Below, piece after piece: positions 1 to 8,350 of a stretch of 64,000 nt of DNA. The position numbers were made by a program, and so were the translations under genes. The DNA is from JAKVBK01 sp022447275 (GTDB lineage: Bacteria; Pseudomonadota; Alphaproteobacteria; Rhodobacterales; Rhodobacteraceae): assembly GCA_047125605.1 (NCBI GenBank), contig CP138932.1, positions 930,001 through 994,000 on the forward strand, given 5' to 3'. The notes under the pieces were generated by a model. It had not been told where the DNA came from and did no database searches. It worked only from the letters and a program-made list of their open reading frames with translations. Every line of letters starts with the position of its first letter. The first letter of the stretch is position 1.

Positions 1-535
1 CCAGTTCGGCGGCCGCTTCGCACAGCGCAATAATCCGAAGATGGTCCGTTTGCTTGTGGCCCGAGGAGGCCGCGGCCATATCCGACATCACCACATCGGC
101 GTTGCCGCCCAGCCAGCCCTTGACGATCTCATCCGCCCCTTCGGACAGGAAATCTAGCACGTGGATTTCCGCACCTGGGATCGGCTCGATTTCACGCAAA
201 TCCAGCCCGATGACGCGGCCCACAGCCTTGCCCGACTTTTCCCCGAGCGCATTGACCCGCGGCACAGCGACCTGGCACCAACCACCGGGCGCGCACCCCA
301 GATCGACAACCCGGGCGCCCGGCACCAGAAATCTGTATTTATCGTCTACTTCCAGTATCTTGTAAGCCGCTCTTCCGCGATAACCATCTTTCTTTGCGCG
401 CGCGACATAGGGGTCATTTAGCTGCCGCTCCAACCACAATGTCGATGACAGACGTCGCCCCCGCGCCGTCTTTACCTTGACCCTGAGATCGCGCTGACCC
501 CGTCCGGAGGTGTTTCCTGATTTTTTCTTGGGCAT
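1..535 (-). CDS. rlmE: 23S rRNA (uridine-2'-O)-methyltransferase RlmE (FtsJ/RrmJ), C-terminus cut by the window
   Basis: RlmE methylates the 2'-O of a uridine in the A-loop of 23S rRNA, using S-adenosylmethionine on the 50S subunit. The reverse-strand protein starts MPKKKSGNTSGRG, a basic tail typical of alphaproteobacterial RlmE. It has the RAAYKILE segment (catalytic Lys), the SAM-binding VDLGCAPGGW motif and the DVVMSDMA motif, which holds a catalytic Asp. The start is the ATG whose complement is 533-535, 10 bases after the upstream ppx stop, so the two genes are probably co-transcribed. The 3' end lies beyond base 1. The family assignment is secure from the motifs. Confidence 0.93.
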   Translation of the reverse strand, partial: MPKKKSGNTSGRGQRDLRVKVKTARGRRLSSTLWLERQLNDPYVARAKKDGYRGRAAYKILEVDDKYRFLVPGARVVDLGCAPGGWCQVAVPRVNALGEKSGKAVGRVIGLDLREIEPIPGAEIHVLDFLSEGADEIVKGWLGGNADVVMSDMAAASSGHKQTDHLRIIALCEAAAEL

Positions 536-545
536 CGTTTCAGTC

Positions 546-1691
546 CTAAAGCGGGTCATCGGTCAGCACACCATCGGCTGACATCTGGGCGTAGAGCAGC
601 CCCTCGCGCAGCCCCCGGTCTGCGACCGACAGGCGATCGGTAGGCCATACACGTAACAACGCCTGTAGGATAGCCGCTCCCGACATGATCAGCGACTGGC
701 GATCCCGCCCGATCCGCGGATCAGCCCGGCGCCCGGCCTCGCCGAGGTGCAGATAGGCACGGATCACGCTGTCAATCTGTTCACTGGTCATCTCCAACCC
801 ATCTACCTTGGCGCGATCATATCGCTTGAGGCCCAGGAAAGATGCCGCAACAGTCGTGACCGTGCCAGATGTTCCTATGATCTGAAACCCGTCCTTGGTC
901 TGGTTTGTCTGATACGGCGCAAACTCCGCGAGCTGCTCTTCGAAGTGGCACGACATCAGGGCAAAGCGCGCAGAATCGTCGGCGACATCTGCGTACATGT
1001 CTTTCAGGGTGGCCACCCCAAGCGGAACGGATATCCAGTCGACCACATGCGCCCCTGCGCCAAGCGGCCTCGAGGTGAAATCCCGCGGCATCCGCATCAA
1101 AGCCCGGCGCCGCCCTTCCGGAGGCACGTTCGACAGATCCAGCCAGACAAGTTCCGTGGAGCCGCCGCCAATATCCACCACCAGCAACTGTTCCGTGCTC
1201 CGCCCAATGAGCGGAGAGCAACTGATAACAGCTAAACGGGCCTCTTCCTGGGCGGGAATGATCTCCAGCGAAAGTCCGGTTTGCTGCCGGATATGGTTGA
1301 TGAACTCACCGGCATTGCGGGCCCGCCGGCAGGCCTCGGTTGCCACAAGCCGCATATGTTCCACGCCGTGGCGCTGGAACTTGCGTTTGCAAATCCTGAG
1401 CGCCTGCACCGTGCGCGCCATTGAGCCGCGCGAAAGACGCCCTGATGCAGAGAGGCCCGCGCCAAGCTGGACAGATTTCGAGAAACTGTCGATCACCTGA
1501 AAACCGCTGCCACGTGGTTGCGCCACGAGCATGCGACAGGAATTTGTTCCCAGATCCAGCGCCGCATAGGGCTGTTTGGACCCAGGCAGACGGGGTGCGT
1601 CACCTTCGGCCGCAACGGGGCCTGCGTCATCCAGCGCGGCGTCGATCGTTACGGGGATGGCGCCCGCACCTTCGGGACGCCGAGGAGGCAT
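546..1691 (-). CDS. Ppx/GppA family phosphatase (exopolyphosphatase / guanosine pentaphosphatase type)
   Basis: An ASKHA-fold phosphatase of 381 residues. The phosphate-1 motif ALDLGTNSCRMLV lies near residue 46 and the phosphate-2 motif VVDIGGGSTELVW near residue 173. This is close to the short alphaproteobacterial Ppx form, which lacks the long C-terminal HD region of E. coli Ppx. The first ~40 residues are a low-complexity extension before the fold. The start is supported by a strong AAGGAGGG ribosome-binding site. Known members hydrolyse inorganic polyphosphate or pppGpp, and sequence alone does not separate the two activities. It precedes rlmE by 10 bases. Confidence 0.88.
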   Translation of the reverse strand: MPPRRPEGAGAIPVTIDAALDDAGPVAAEGDAPRLPGSKQPYAALDLGTNSCRMLVAQPRGSGFQVIDSFSKSVQLGAGLSASGRLSRGSMARTVQALRICKRKFQRHGVEHMRLVATEACRRARNAGEFINHIRQQTGLSLEIIPAQEEARLAVISCSPLIGRSTEQLLVVDIGGGSTELVWLDLSNVPPEGRRRALMRMPRDFTSRPLGAGAHVVDWISVPLGVATLKDMYADVADDSARFALMSCHFEEQLAEFAPYQTNQTKDGFQIIGTSGTVTTVAASFLGLKRYDRAKVDGLEMTSEQIDSVIRAYLHLGEAGRRADPRIGRDRQSLIMSGAAILQALLRVWPTDRLSVADRGLREGLLYAQMSADGVLTDDPL

Positions 1692-2011
1692 GATGCCCTC
1701 CTTATCTCTAGTTACCTCTAAGGGTAGTCATCGCTGGGCCGTGTTGCAAGCGCAGGACGGGTGCCTTGCGCGGTTGTTTTCACGTGGCACGTGCAAATGC
1801 GCGGCTCGCCCTCAAGCAGGCCACATGTTTTTCATGAAAACATTGAGGATTGCGCGGGCTGGCGACGTTGTCATTTGCGCTCTAGAAATTGCTGCGTTGG
1901 GTGCGCACAGGGCGCCAAGGTCGCTTGCGTACAGCTTTGCGTCGAAAAACGACGCCGCAGGAGCGGCAACAGCGCGTAACGCTGGTGCGCGAGAACGGGA
2001 GGGAATCGACC
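1692..2011. promoter_or_regulatory. Divergent regulatory region between the ppx-rlmE pair and the one-carbon cassette
   Basis: This 320-base gap lies between divergently read genes and holds no convincing gene. It contains two copies of the palindrome CACGTG separated by one base (1781-1793). It also has a 19-base near-palindrome with core TTTTCATGAAAA (core 1829-1840, flanks ATGT and CAT), and a perfect hairpin GCGTCG/CGACGC with an AAAAA loop (1939-1955) about 60 bases before the start at 2012. I do not recognise the binding protein for any of these. The palindromes look like operators for a dimeric regulator of one or both transcripts. Confidence 0.45.
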
Positions 2012-2329
2012 ATGGCAGAGCTCACGGTTGTGTATTGGCGGGATATTCCTGCACAGGTGATCGTTGGCCGGGGCCGGCGCGGTGCTAAGGCGCCGTTGCC
2101 CGAACGCTTCGAGCAGGCAATTGATCGCTGTGCGATGAAAATCGGCGCCAAGGACAGCGATGCCTACTTGGCCGAATGGCGCAAGGTGGGCGAAGGTGAG
2201 GTTGCGGGCGATCCCCAACAAGCTGCCACAGAGCGCGCCGCCCAACTGGATGCCGATTTCGGGCCAGAGGTTCTCAAGGTTCTGATCAACAACATGGGCT
2301 GGCAAGCAGCCACCAATGCGCAGGAGTAA
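2012..2329 (+). CDS. Small 'virulence factor' family protein (PF13769-like), one-carbon cassette member
   Basis: A 105-residue cytoplasmic protein without a signal peptide. Its start MAELTVVYWRDIPAQV and the RGAKAPLPERFEQAID segment fit the small family that databases name 'virulence factor', a label with little functional support. The ATG at 2012 follows GGGAGGG; the frame is open further upstream, but without a better start. It ends 6 bases before the MTHFR-like gene, so it is probably the first gene of the 2012-6493 operon. A role in folate/corrinoid methyl transfer is inferred only from this position. Confidence 0.75.
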   Translation: MAELTVVYWRDIPAQVIVGRGRRGAKAPLPERFEQAIDRCAMKIGAKDSDAYLAEWRKVGEGEVAGDPQQAATERAAQLDADFGPEVLKVLINNMGWQAATNAQE

Positions 2330-2335
2330 CGCGCC

Positions 2336-3247
2336 ATGGCGCTTTTGAATTTCCGATCCCGTGACGAGAGCAGCCCCGCCGAAACACCGGCCGAGCTTGG
2401 CGCTTTCCTGCGCGGCTACTCTATCGAAGTGATGCCGCGCACCGCTGCCAAGGTCGACGATTTCAAGGCCATCCTGCCTGAGGGCACCCGGGTTTACATC
2501 GCCCATATCGAAGGCACCCCGATCGACGACATGGTGCAGACCGCCCAACGTCTTGCCCGCGACGGGTTCGAGGTCATGCCGCATTTTCCGGCGCGCATCA
2601 TCAAGGACGCGGCCACGCTGCGTGATTGGATCGCCCGCTATCAGGGCGAGGCTGGCATAACCTCTGCGCTGTTGTTGGCCGGGGGGCTTGATGCGCCGCA
2701 GGGTGACTTTGCAGATTCCATGCAGCTTTTGCAGTCGGGCGCCTTTGGCGATGCGGGTTTCACACGCCTCCACGTGGCAGGCCATCCTGAGGGCAACAAG
2801 GATATCGATCCCGATGGCTCGATGACCAATGTGGAGGCCGCTCTGCGCTGGAAACAGGCTTTCTCCGAAAGCTCAGACGCCGAAATGGCTCTGGCCACAC
2901 AATTCTGCTTTGAGGCAGAGCCCGTGATCGCCTGGGCTGATAGCCTGACGGCCGCGGGCATTACCCTGCCGATCCACATCGGCGTGGCCGGCCCGGCCAA
3001 GCTGCAAACCATGATCAAATTCGCGATTGCTTGCGGTGTCGGACCCTCCTTGCGGGTGCTGCAACGGCGGGCCCGCGATGTCACCAAGCTGCTGCTGCCA
3101 TTTGAACCCACGGAGTTTCTGACCACCTTGGCGATGCACAAGGCAGCCAACCCCGATTTCAACATCGAGAACGTGCACATCTTCCCTCTGGGCGGGATCA
3201 AGGCCGCCACAACCTGGACCGCCGCGCACGGCGCCCCCGTCGACTGA
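2336..3247 (+). CDS. Methylenetetrahydrofolate reductase-like protein (MetF family, divergent)
   Basis: A 303-residue TIM-barrel protein. Segments such as GTRVYIAHIEGTPIDDMV, FEVMPHFPARI, LLLAGG and LHVAGHPEGN match the flavin-dependent MetF/MTHFR fold, in which 5,10-methylene-THF is reduced to 5-methyl-THF. It is divergent from canonical MetF, so the substrate direction is uncertain. The next genes encode a methyl-THF:corrinoid methyltransferase and a corrinoid reactivase. It may therefore supply methyl-THF, or oxidise the methyl-THF made by demethylation. It sits 6 bases after the small upstream gene and 108 bases before the next. Confidence 0.82.
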   Translation: MALLNFRSRDESSPAETPAELGAFLRGYSIEVMPRTAAKVDDFKAILPEGTRVYIAHIEGTPIDDMVQTAQRLARDGFEVMPHFPARIIKDAATLRDWIARYQGEAGITSALLLAGGLDAPQGDFADSMQLLQSGAFGDAGFTRLHVAGHPEGNKDIDPDGSMTNVEAALRWKQAFSESSDAEMALATQFCFEAEPVIAWADSLTAAGITLPIHIGVAGPAKLQTMIKFAIACGVGPSLRVLQRRARDVTKLLLPFEPTEFLTTLAMHKAANPDFNIENVHIFPLGGIKAATTWTAAHGAPVD

Positions 3248-3355
3248 CATCATTGCGCCCGGCGGCGCAGCGCTTGCGAGCGCCCTGCTCCGCCCGGCCA
3301 AAGCCCCTACACCCATCGGCGCGCCCTGCCCGCCACCCACAAGAAAGACACCTGC

Positions 3356-4342
3356 ATGACCCGCACTGTCATCGAAAGCAAAACAAAGACCGTGACAATC
3401 GGCTTTGACGAGCCGTTCTGCGTGATCGGTGAGCGCATCAACCCCACCGGTCGCAAGAAACTGGCCGCTGAGTTGGAGATGGACGATTTCACCACCGTCG
3501 AAAAAGACGCCCTCGAGCAGGTCGCTTGCGGTGCGATGGTTTTGGATGTGAATTCTGGCGCGGTCTTTACCAACAAAATGGCCGAAGACCCGCGCTATGC
3601 CGACAACAATTTTGTTGAACCGATGCTGATGCGGAAGCTGGTTGCAAAGGTGCAGGCGCTGGTGGACGTGCCGCTCTGCATCGACAGCTCTGTGCCGGGC
3701 GCACTGGAAAATGGTCTGGAGGCGGCTGAGGGTCGCCCGCTCTTGAATTCGGTGACTGGTGAGGAAGAGCGCCTCGAGATCGTGCTGCCGCTCGTCAAGA
3801 AATACAACGTACCGGTCGTCGCGATTTCAAACGATGACACTGGCATTTCCGAAGATCCCGATGTGCGCTTTGCAGTGGCCAAGAAGATCGTGGAGCGCGC
3901 CGCTGACTTTGGCATTCCCGCCCATGATATTGTCGTCGATCCGCTCGTTATGCCCGTTGGCGCAATGGCATCCGCCGGCCAGCAGGTGTTTACCCTTGTG
4001 CGCCGCTTGCGCGATGAGTTGGGCGTGAACACCACTTGCGGGGCCTCCAATATCAGCTTCGGCCTGCCAAACCGGCACGGCATCAACGCGGCATTCCTGC
4101 CGATGGCCATTTCCTCGGGCATGACATCGGCGATCATGAACCCGGTGCGCGCACAGGAAATGGAGGCCATCAAGGCTGCCAATTTCCTGATGAACAACGA
4201 CCCCAATGGCGGATCGTGGATCAAATTTTCGCGCGTGCTCGACGCTGTTAAAGACGGTGCGACCTTCGCCGATGCCTCCAATGCTGCGGCCTCGGCTGCG
4301 GCGGCAGGCGGACGGGGTGGACGGCGCCGCCGCCGCGCCTAA
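3356..4342 (+). CDS. Methyltetrahydrofolate:corrinoid methyltransferase (pterin-binding/DHPS-fold)
   Basis: A 328-residue protein with the pterin-binding TIM barrel also found in the folate module of MetH and in AcsE/MtvA-type enzymes. Diagnostic pieces are FCVIGERINPTGRKK near residue 20, the MVLDVNSG strand, LCIDSSVPGALENGL, HDIVVDPLVMPVG, and TCGASNISFGLPNR near residue 225. It should move the methyl group between methyl-THF and a corrinoid protein. The corrinoid protein and the homocysteine-binding partner are not in this window. The protein ends in a glycine/arginine tail with five consecutive Arg before the final Ala, echoed by the tail of the reactivase gene downstream. Confidence 0.88.
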   Translation: MTRTVIESKTKTVTIGFDEPFCVIGERINPTGRKKLAAELEMDDFTTVEKDALEQVACGAMVLDVNSGAVFTNKMAEDPRYADNNFVEPMLMRKLVAKVQALVDVPLCIDSSVPGALENGLEAAEGRPLLNSVTGEEERLEIVLPLVKKYNVPVVAISNDDTGISEDPDVRFAVAKKIVERAADFGIPAHDIVVDPLVMPVGAMASAGQQVFTLVRRLRDELGVNTTCGASNISFGLPNRHGINAAFLPMAISSGMTSAIMNPVRAQEMEAIKAANFLMNNDPNGGSWIKFSRVLDAVKDGATFADASNAAASAAAAGGRGGRRRRRA

Positions 4343-4444
4343 ACTGCAACAAGGCGCGGCCTGCCCGGTCGCGCCCTGCAGGCCGTGGGGGCTGCATCCA
4401 ATGTCAAAGCGTATTTCTTACAGGCCATGGCAGAGGCACACTCA

Positions 4445-6493
4445 ATGACCGCCGCGCAAGACCCGCTCGTGATTTTTACCCCCTCCGGCAAACGGGGGCG
4501 GTTTCCTGTGGGCACCCCGGTTCTTACGGCGGCACGCCAGTTGGGTGTCGATCTGGATTCGGTCTGCGGGGGGCGTGGGATCTGTTCAAAATGTCAGGTG
4601 ACGCCCGGCGTCGGCTCTTTCCCCAAGCATGGGGTCGATGTGGCGGAGGATGCGCTGTCTGCCTGGAATGCGGTTGAGCAGCGCTACGAGGAAAAGCGCG
4701 GTCTGAAAGCAGGCCGTAGGCTGGGCTGTCAGGCCAAGGTGCAGGGTGATGTCGTTATCGACGTGCCTGCCGAAAGCCAGGTGCACAGGCAGGTGGTTCG
4801 CAAGGAGGCAACCGCCCGGGATATCGTTCTTGATCCGGCCATACGGCGCGTCATTGTTGAGGTCGCCGAGCCTGATATGCATGAACCATCCGGCGATGTG
4901 GAGCGCCTGCAAGACGCCCTGCGCCTTGCGACTGGCGCTGCCAGCTTTGACACGCCGCTTGCCGTTCTAGCCAAGCTGCAGACGGCGCTGCGCAAGGGTG
5001 ATTGGACCGTCACCGTTGCCTTGCATCAAGCCCAGCCCGGCGGCCCGGCGCGCATTCTGGATATCTGGCCGGGCGTGCATGAAACCCCGTTCTACGGCTT
5101 GGCGATCGATCTAGGCTCCACCACTATTGCCGCCCATCTTTGCGGCCTGGAAGATGGCGTGGTGCGCGCCTCAGGCGGCTTGATGAATCCCCAGATCCGT
5201 TTTGGCGAAGATCTGATGAGCAGGGTCAGCTACGCCATGATGAACCCGGGCGGCGACCGGGAGATGACACAGGCCGTGCGCGCTGCGCTCAATGATCTGG
5301 CGATGGAAGTGGCCACTGAGGCGGGCGTTTCCACAACAGATATTCTGGATGTGGTCATCGTGTGCAATCCGGTGATGCATCACCTGGCGCTTGGGATTGA
5401 TCCGGTGGAGTTGGGGCAGGCCCCGTTTGCTCTGGCCACATCGCAGGCGCTCAATCTGGCCGCCAGCGATCTAGACCTGAGCGCGCTGCATCCGCACGCG
5501 CGCACCTATCTGCTGCCCTGTATCGCGGGCCATGTGGGCGCGGATGCCGCCGCCGTGGCATTGTCAGAGGCGCCGCAACAGGCCGATGCCCTGACCCTTG
5601 TGATCGATGTGGGCACGAATGCCGAAATTCTGCTGGGCAACAAGGCGCGCGTTCTGGCTTGCTCTTCGCCAACGGGCCCAGCGTTTGAGGGCGCGCAGAT
5701 CAGCTCTGGCCAGCGTGCAGCCCCCGGTGCGATTGAGCGGATCGAGATCGACCCCGACACAAAGGAACCCCGCTTCCGCGTGATCGGCTCGGAGCTGTGG
5801 TCGGACGCAGACGGGTTTGACACGGCCACAGCCGTGACAGGGATCACAGGCATTTGCGGCTCCGGCATCATCGAGGCCGTGGCGGAGATGCGCGCAGCCG
5901 GGCTGCTCGATGGATCCGGTCTGATCGGTTCAGCCGAGCAAACCGGCACGGCGCGCTGCGTGCCCGAGGGGCGCACACATGCCTATGTAATCCACGATGC
6001 CAGCGCTGAAGGCGGCCCCAGGATCACCGTGACACAGGGCGACATCCGCGCGATCCAATTGGCCAAGTCTGCGCTGTATGCAGGCGCGCGGCTGCTGATG
6101 GATGAAATGGACGTGGACAAGGTGGATCGCGTGGTGCTGGCAGGGGCTTTCGGGGCCCATATCAGCCCCAAACATGCGATGATACTCGGCATGATCCCCG
6201 ATGCGCTGCTGTCACAGGTGGACAGCGCCGGGAACGCGGCTGGTACCGGCGCGCGCATTGCCCTGCTCAACCGGGCTGCCCGTGCGGACATCGAAACGGT
6301 CGTCGGCCAAATCACAAAGGTGGAAACCGCAATCGAGCCGCGCTTTCAGGAGCATTTCGTAAATGCAAACGCCCTGCCCCATGCGACGGACCCTTTCCCG
6401 GAACTGGCCAAGGTCGTCACATTGCCGGATGTGAGCTTCAACACCGGTGGCAGCGCTGAAAAGAGTAGCCGCCGCCGACGCAGACGGGCCTGA
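4445..6493 (+). CDS. RamA-like corrinoid activation protein: [2Fe-2S] ferredoxin domain plus ASKHA (DUF4445) domain
   Basis: A 682-residue reductive activase of corrinoid proteins. The N-terminus is a plant-type [2Fe-2S] domain with Cys41, Cys47, Cys50 (CGGRGICSKC) and Cys95 (RRLGCQAK). The C-terminal half is the ASKHA ATPase region, with GLAIDLGSTTIAAHL and LVIDVGTNAEILLG phosphate motifs and VVLAGAFGAHI near the end. It would use ATP and an electron to return inactive cob(II)alamin to cob(I)alamin. The ATG at 4445 is preferred because GCAGAGG lies 8 bases upstream; the frame opens at 4385. It ends in six consecutive Arg before Ala, resembling the tail of the preceding gene. RamA-like reactivases serving a split methionine synthase are known in Roseobacter relatives (from memory). 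Confidence 0.9.
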   Translation: MTAAQDPLVIFTPSGKRGRFPVGTPVLTAARQLGVDLDSVCGGRGICSKCQVTPGVGSFPKHGVDVAEDALSAWNAVEQRYEEKRGLKAGRRLGCQAKVQGDVVIDVPAESQVHRQVVRKEATARDIVLDPAIRRVIVEVAEPDMHEPSGDVERLQDALRLATGAASFDTPLAVLAKLQTALRKGDWTVTVALHQAQPGGPARILDIWPGVHETPFYGLAIDLGSTTIAAHLCGLEDGVVRASGGLMNPQIRFGEDLMSRVSYAMMNPGGDREMTQAVRAALNDLAMEVATEAGVSTTDILDVVIVCNPVMHHLALGIDPVELGQAPFALATSQALNLAASDLDLSALHPHARTYLLPCIAGHVGADAAAVALSEAPQQADALTLVIDVGTNAEILLGNKARVLACSSPTGPAFEGAQISSGQRAAPGAIERIEIDPDTKEPRFRVIGSELWSDADGFDTATAVTGITGICGSGIIEAVAEMRAAGLLDGSGLIGSAEQTGTARCVPEGRTHAYVIHDASAEGGPRITVTQGDIRAIQLAKSALYAGARLLMDEMDVDKVDRVVLAGAFGAHISPKHAMILGMIPDALLSQVDSAGNAAGTGARIALLNRAARADIETVVGQITKVETAIEPRFQEHFVNANALPHATDPFPELAKVVTLPDVSFNTGGSAEKSSRRRRRRA

Positions 6494-6538
6494 TCCCCTT
6501 GCAAAGCGCCATAGGGCTTGCTACGCCCGGTCGCAGCG

Positions 6539-6612
6539 GCGGGTATGATGTAATGGTAGCCTGTCAGCTTCCCAAGCTGAACGCGCGGGTTCGATTCCCG
6601 CTACCCGCTCCA
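6539..6612 (+). tRNA. tRNA-Gly, anticodon CCC
   Basis: A complete cloverleaf of 74 bases. The acceptor stem GCGGGTA (6539-6545) pairs with TACCCGC (6602-6608), followed by discriminator T and an encoded CCA. The D-loop contains TAATGGTAG. The anticodon arm TCAGC-TTCCCAA-GCTGA gives anticodon CCC, reading GGG. The T arm is GCGGG-TTCGATT-CCCGC. It lies alone, 45 bases after the reactivase gene, with no integrase or attachment-site duplication nearby. Confidence 0.97.
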
Positions 6613-6713
6613 AATCCCCAATACGCACACAGGTTTCAGGACGATCTGGCGCGATCTGTCTGTTGCCACGTCTGACTTGGCCACGCCCCGGCTTTACATC
6701 TGAGCGGCACGTA

Positions 6714-6731
6714 GGGCGGCAAAAGCCGCCC
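6714..6731 (-). terminator. Hairpin just downstream of pgi, possible transcription end
   Basis: GGGCGGC (6714-6720) and GCCGCCC (6725-6731) form a perfect 7-bp stem with a four-base loop, 9 bases past the pgi stop. There is no T-run on the minus strand after the stem, so it is a weak terminator candidate or an mRNA 3'-end stabiliser for zwf-pgl-pgi. Confidence 0.4.
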
Positions 6732-6739
6732 CCTGCGGA

Positions 6740-8344
6740 TCACACGCCATGGGCATGCAATTGCTGCAAAAGCAGCTGTGTGGATCCGTCCTTGTCATCT
6801 GCCGGCGCCTCCCCTGTCACCATCGGTTCCAGCGCCTTGGCAAGTTCCTTGCCCAGCTCAACACCCCATTGATCAAAGCTGTTGATGCCCAAAATTACGC
6901 CTTCAACAAAGACGCGGTGCTCATAGAGCGCAATGATTTGGCCGAGGATTTCAGGCGTCAGGGTCGGGTAGACAAGGGTTGTCGAGGGGCGGTTGCCCGG
7001 AAAGACCCGGTGTGCGGCCTGACGGGCATGATCCTCCTCTGGAATGCCGAGGGTTCTTACGATTTCGAGCGCCTCTTGCATGGAACGCCCGGTCATCAGC
7101 GCCTCTGACTGCGCAAGGCAATTGGCCACCAGAAGGCGATGTTGATGCTCAAGGCCCGCATCATGGCCCTGTGCGCCCACCATGAATTCGCAAGGCACGG
7201 GCACGGTGCCCTGATGGATCAACTGGTAAAAGGCGTGCTGGCCATTGGTACCGGGTGCCCCCCAGACAACAGGGCCCGTCACCTGCTCCACCGCGTCGCC
7301 CGCCATGGTGACACGCTTGCCGTTGCTCTCCATTTCGAGCTGTTGGAAATAGGCTGGCAAATGCTCAAGCCGTTGCTCATAGGGCAAGACAGCCCTTGTG
7401 GGAAAACCACAGATCTGGTGGTGCCAGATGCCGACAAGCGCCAGTAGGATCGGCAGATTTTCCTTTGGGGCCGCCGCGCAGAAATGCCGGTCCATGGATT
7501 GGCCTCCGCGAAGGAACGCCAGAAAGCCGTCAGGGCCTATGGCAAGCATCAGCGACAGCCCGATCGGGCCCCAGACCGAGTAGCGTCCGCCCACCCAATC
7601 CTCAAAGCCAAAAACACGCTCGGCAGGGATACCAAACTCTGCTGCCAGCGCGATATTGGAGGAAAGCGCCACAAATTGCGCGGCCGGGTCTGTCACCGTT
7701 TCACTCATCCAGGCGCGGGCTGTCGCCGCATTGGACATCGTTTCGATGGTCGTGAAGGTTTTGGACGCCACGATGACAAGCGTTGTCTCGGGGTTCAGCG
7801 GACGCAGCACATCCGCGATATGGGCAGGATCCACGTTCGACACGAAATGGCACTGCGGCCCATCGTGATAGGGAGACAGCGCACGCACTGCCATGGCGGG
7901 CCCCAGATCCGAGCCTCCGATGCCGATATTGACCACATCCGTGATCTGCCCGCCCTGCCCGGTGAAGCGCCCTGCGCGCACCTCTTCGCTAAACCTTTGC
8001 ATGCGCGCCAGCGTTTCGGTGATCCCGGGCATGACATCTGTGCCTGCAACCGTCACGGCCGCGCCGTCGATATTGCGCAGAGCCGTGTGCAGCACGGCGC
8101 GGTGTTCCGTTTCATTGATGATCGCGCCTGCAAACATCGCGTCCCGGCGTTTTGCTACCTGCTGGTCATCGGCCAATTGTAGCAGCAGGTCTAGGCCTGC
8201 AGTGTCGATCTGGGTCTTGGAGTAGTCAAAAAGCAGGGTATCAAACCGGGCCGAAAAGTCTTCGGCGCGCTGCGGCGCTTCGAACAAGGTGGCGATCTTG
8301 GTGTTTTCGGTAGCGGCACGATGCGCCTTGAGCTTTTCCCACAT
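6740..8344 (-). CDS. pgi: Glucose-6-phosphate isomerase
   Basis: A 534-residue enzyme interconverting glucose-6-phosphate and fructose-6-phosphate. Signature segments are VNIGIGGSDLGPAMAV, ASKTFTTIETM (the SKTFTT phosphate-binding loop), VGGRYSVWGPIGLSL near residue 250, and NSFDQWGVELGKEL near the C-terminus. Length matches the bacterial family. It starts 6 bases after the pgl stop, making it the third gene of zwf-pgl-pgi. In bacteria that use the Entner-Doudoroff route, this enzyme recycles triose-derived hexose phosphate back to glucose-6-phosphate; that use here is inferred. Confidence 0.97.
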   Translation of the reverse strand: MWEKLKAHRAATENTKIATLFEAPQRAEDFSARFDTLLFDYSKTQIDTAGLDLLLQLADDQQVAKRRDAMFAGAIINETEHRAVLHTALRNIDGAAVTVAGTDVMPGITETLARMQRFSEEVRAGRFTGQGGQITDVVNIGIGGSDLGPAMAVRALSPYHDGPQCHFVSNVDPAHIADVLRPLNPETTLVIVASKTFTTIETMSNAATARAWMSETVTDPAAQFVALSSNIALAAEFGIPAERVFGFEDWVGGRYSVWGPIGLSLMLAIGPDGFLAFLRGGQSMDRHFCAAAPKENLPILLALVGIWHHQICGFPTRAVLPYEQRLEHLPAYFQQLEMESNGKRVTMAGDAVEQVTGPVVWGAPGTNGQHAFYQLIHQGTVPVPCEFMVGAQGHDAGLEHQHRLLVANCLAQSEALMTGRSMQEALEIVRTLGIPEEDHARQAAHRVFPGNRPSTTLVYPTLTPEILGQIIALYEHRVFVEGVILGINSFDQWGVELGKELAKALEPMVTGEAPADDKDGSTQLLLQQLHAHGV

Positions 8345-8350
8345 GGGTTT

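Noticed and set aside
4351..4378. Hairpin GGCGCG/CGCGCC between the methyltransferase and reactivase genes
   Set aside because: No T-run follows, and GC-rich inverted repeats of this length are frequent here; at most an mRNA spacer structure.
6539..6740. tRNA-Gly as an integration site for a mobile element
   Set aside because: No integrase, no repeat of the tRNA 3' end and no foreign-looking genes follow; pgi is next.
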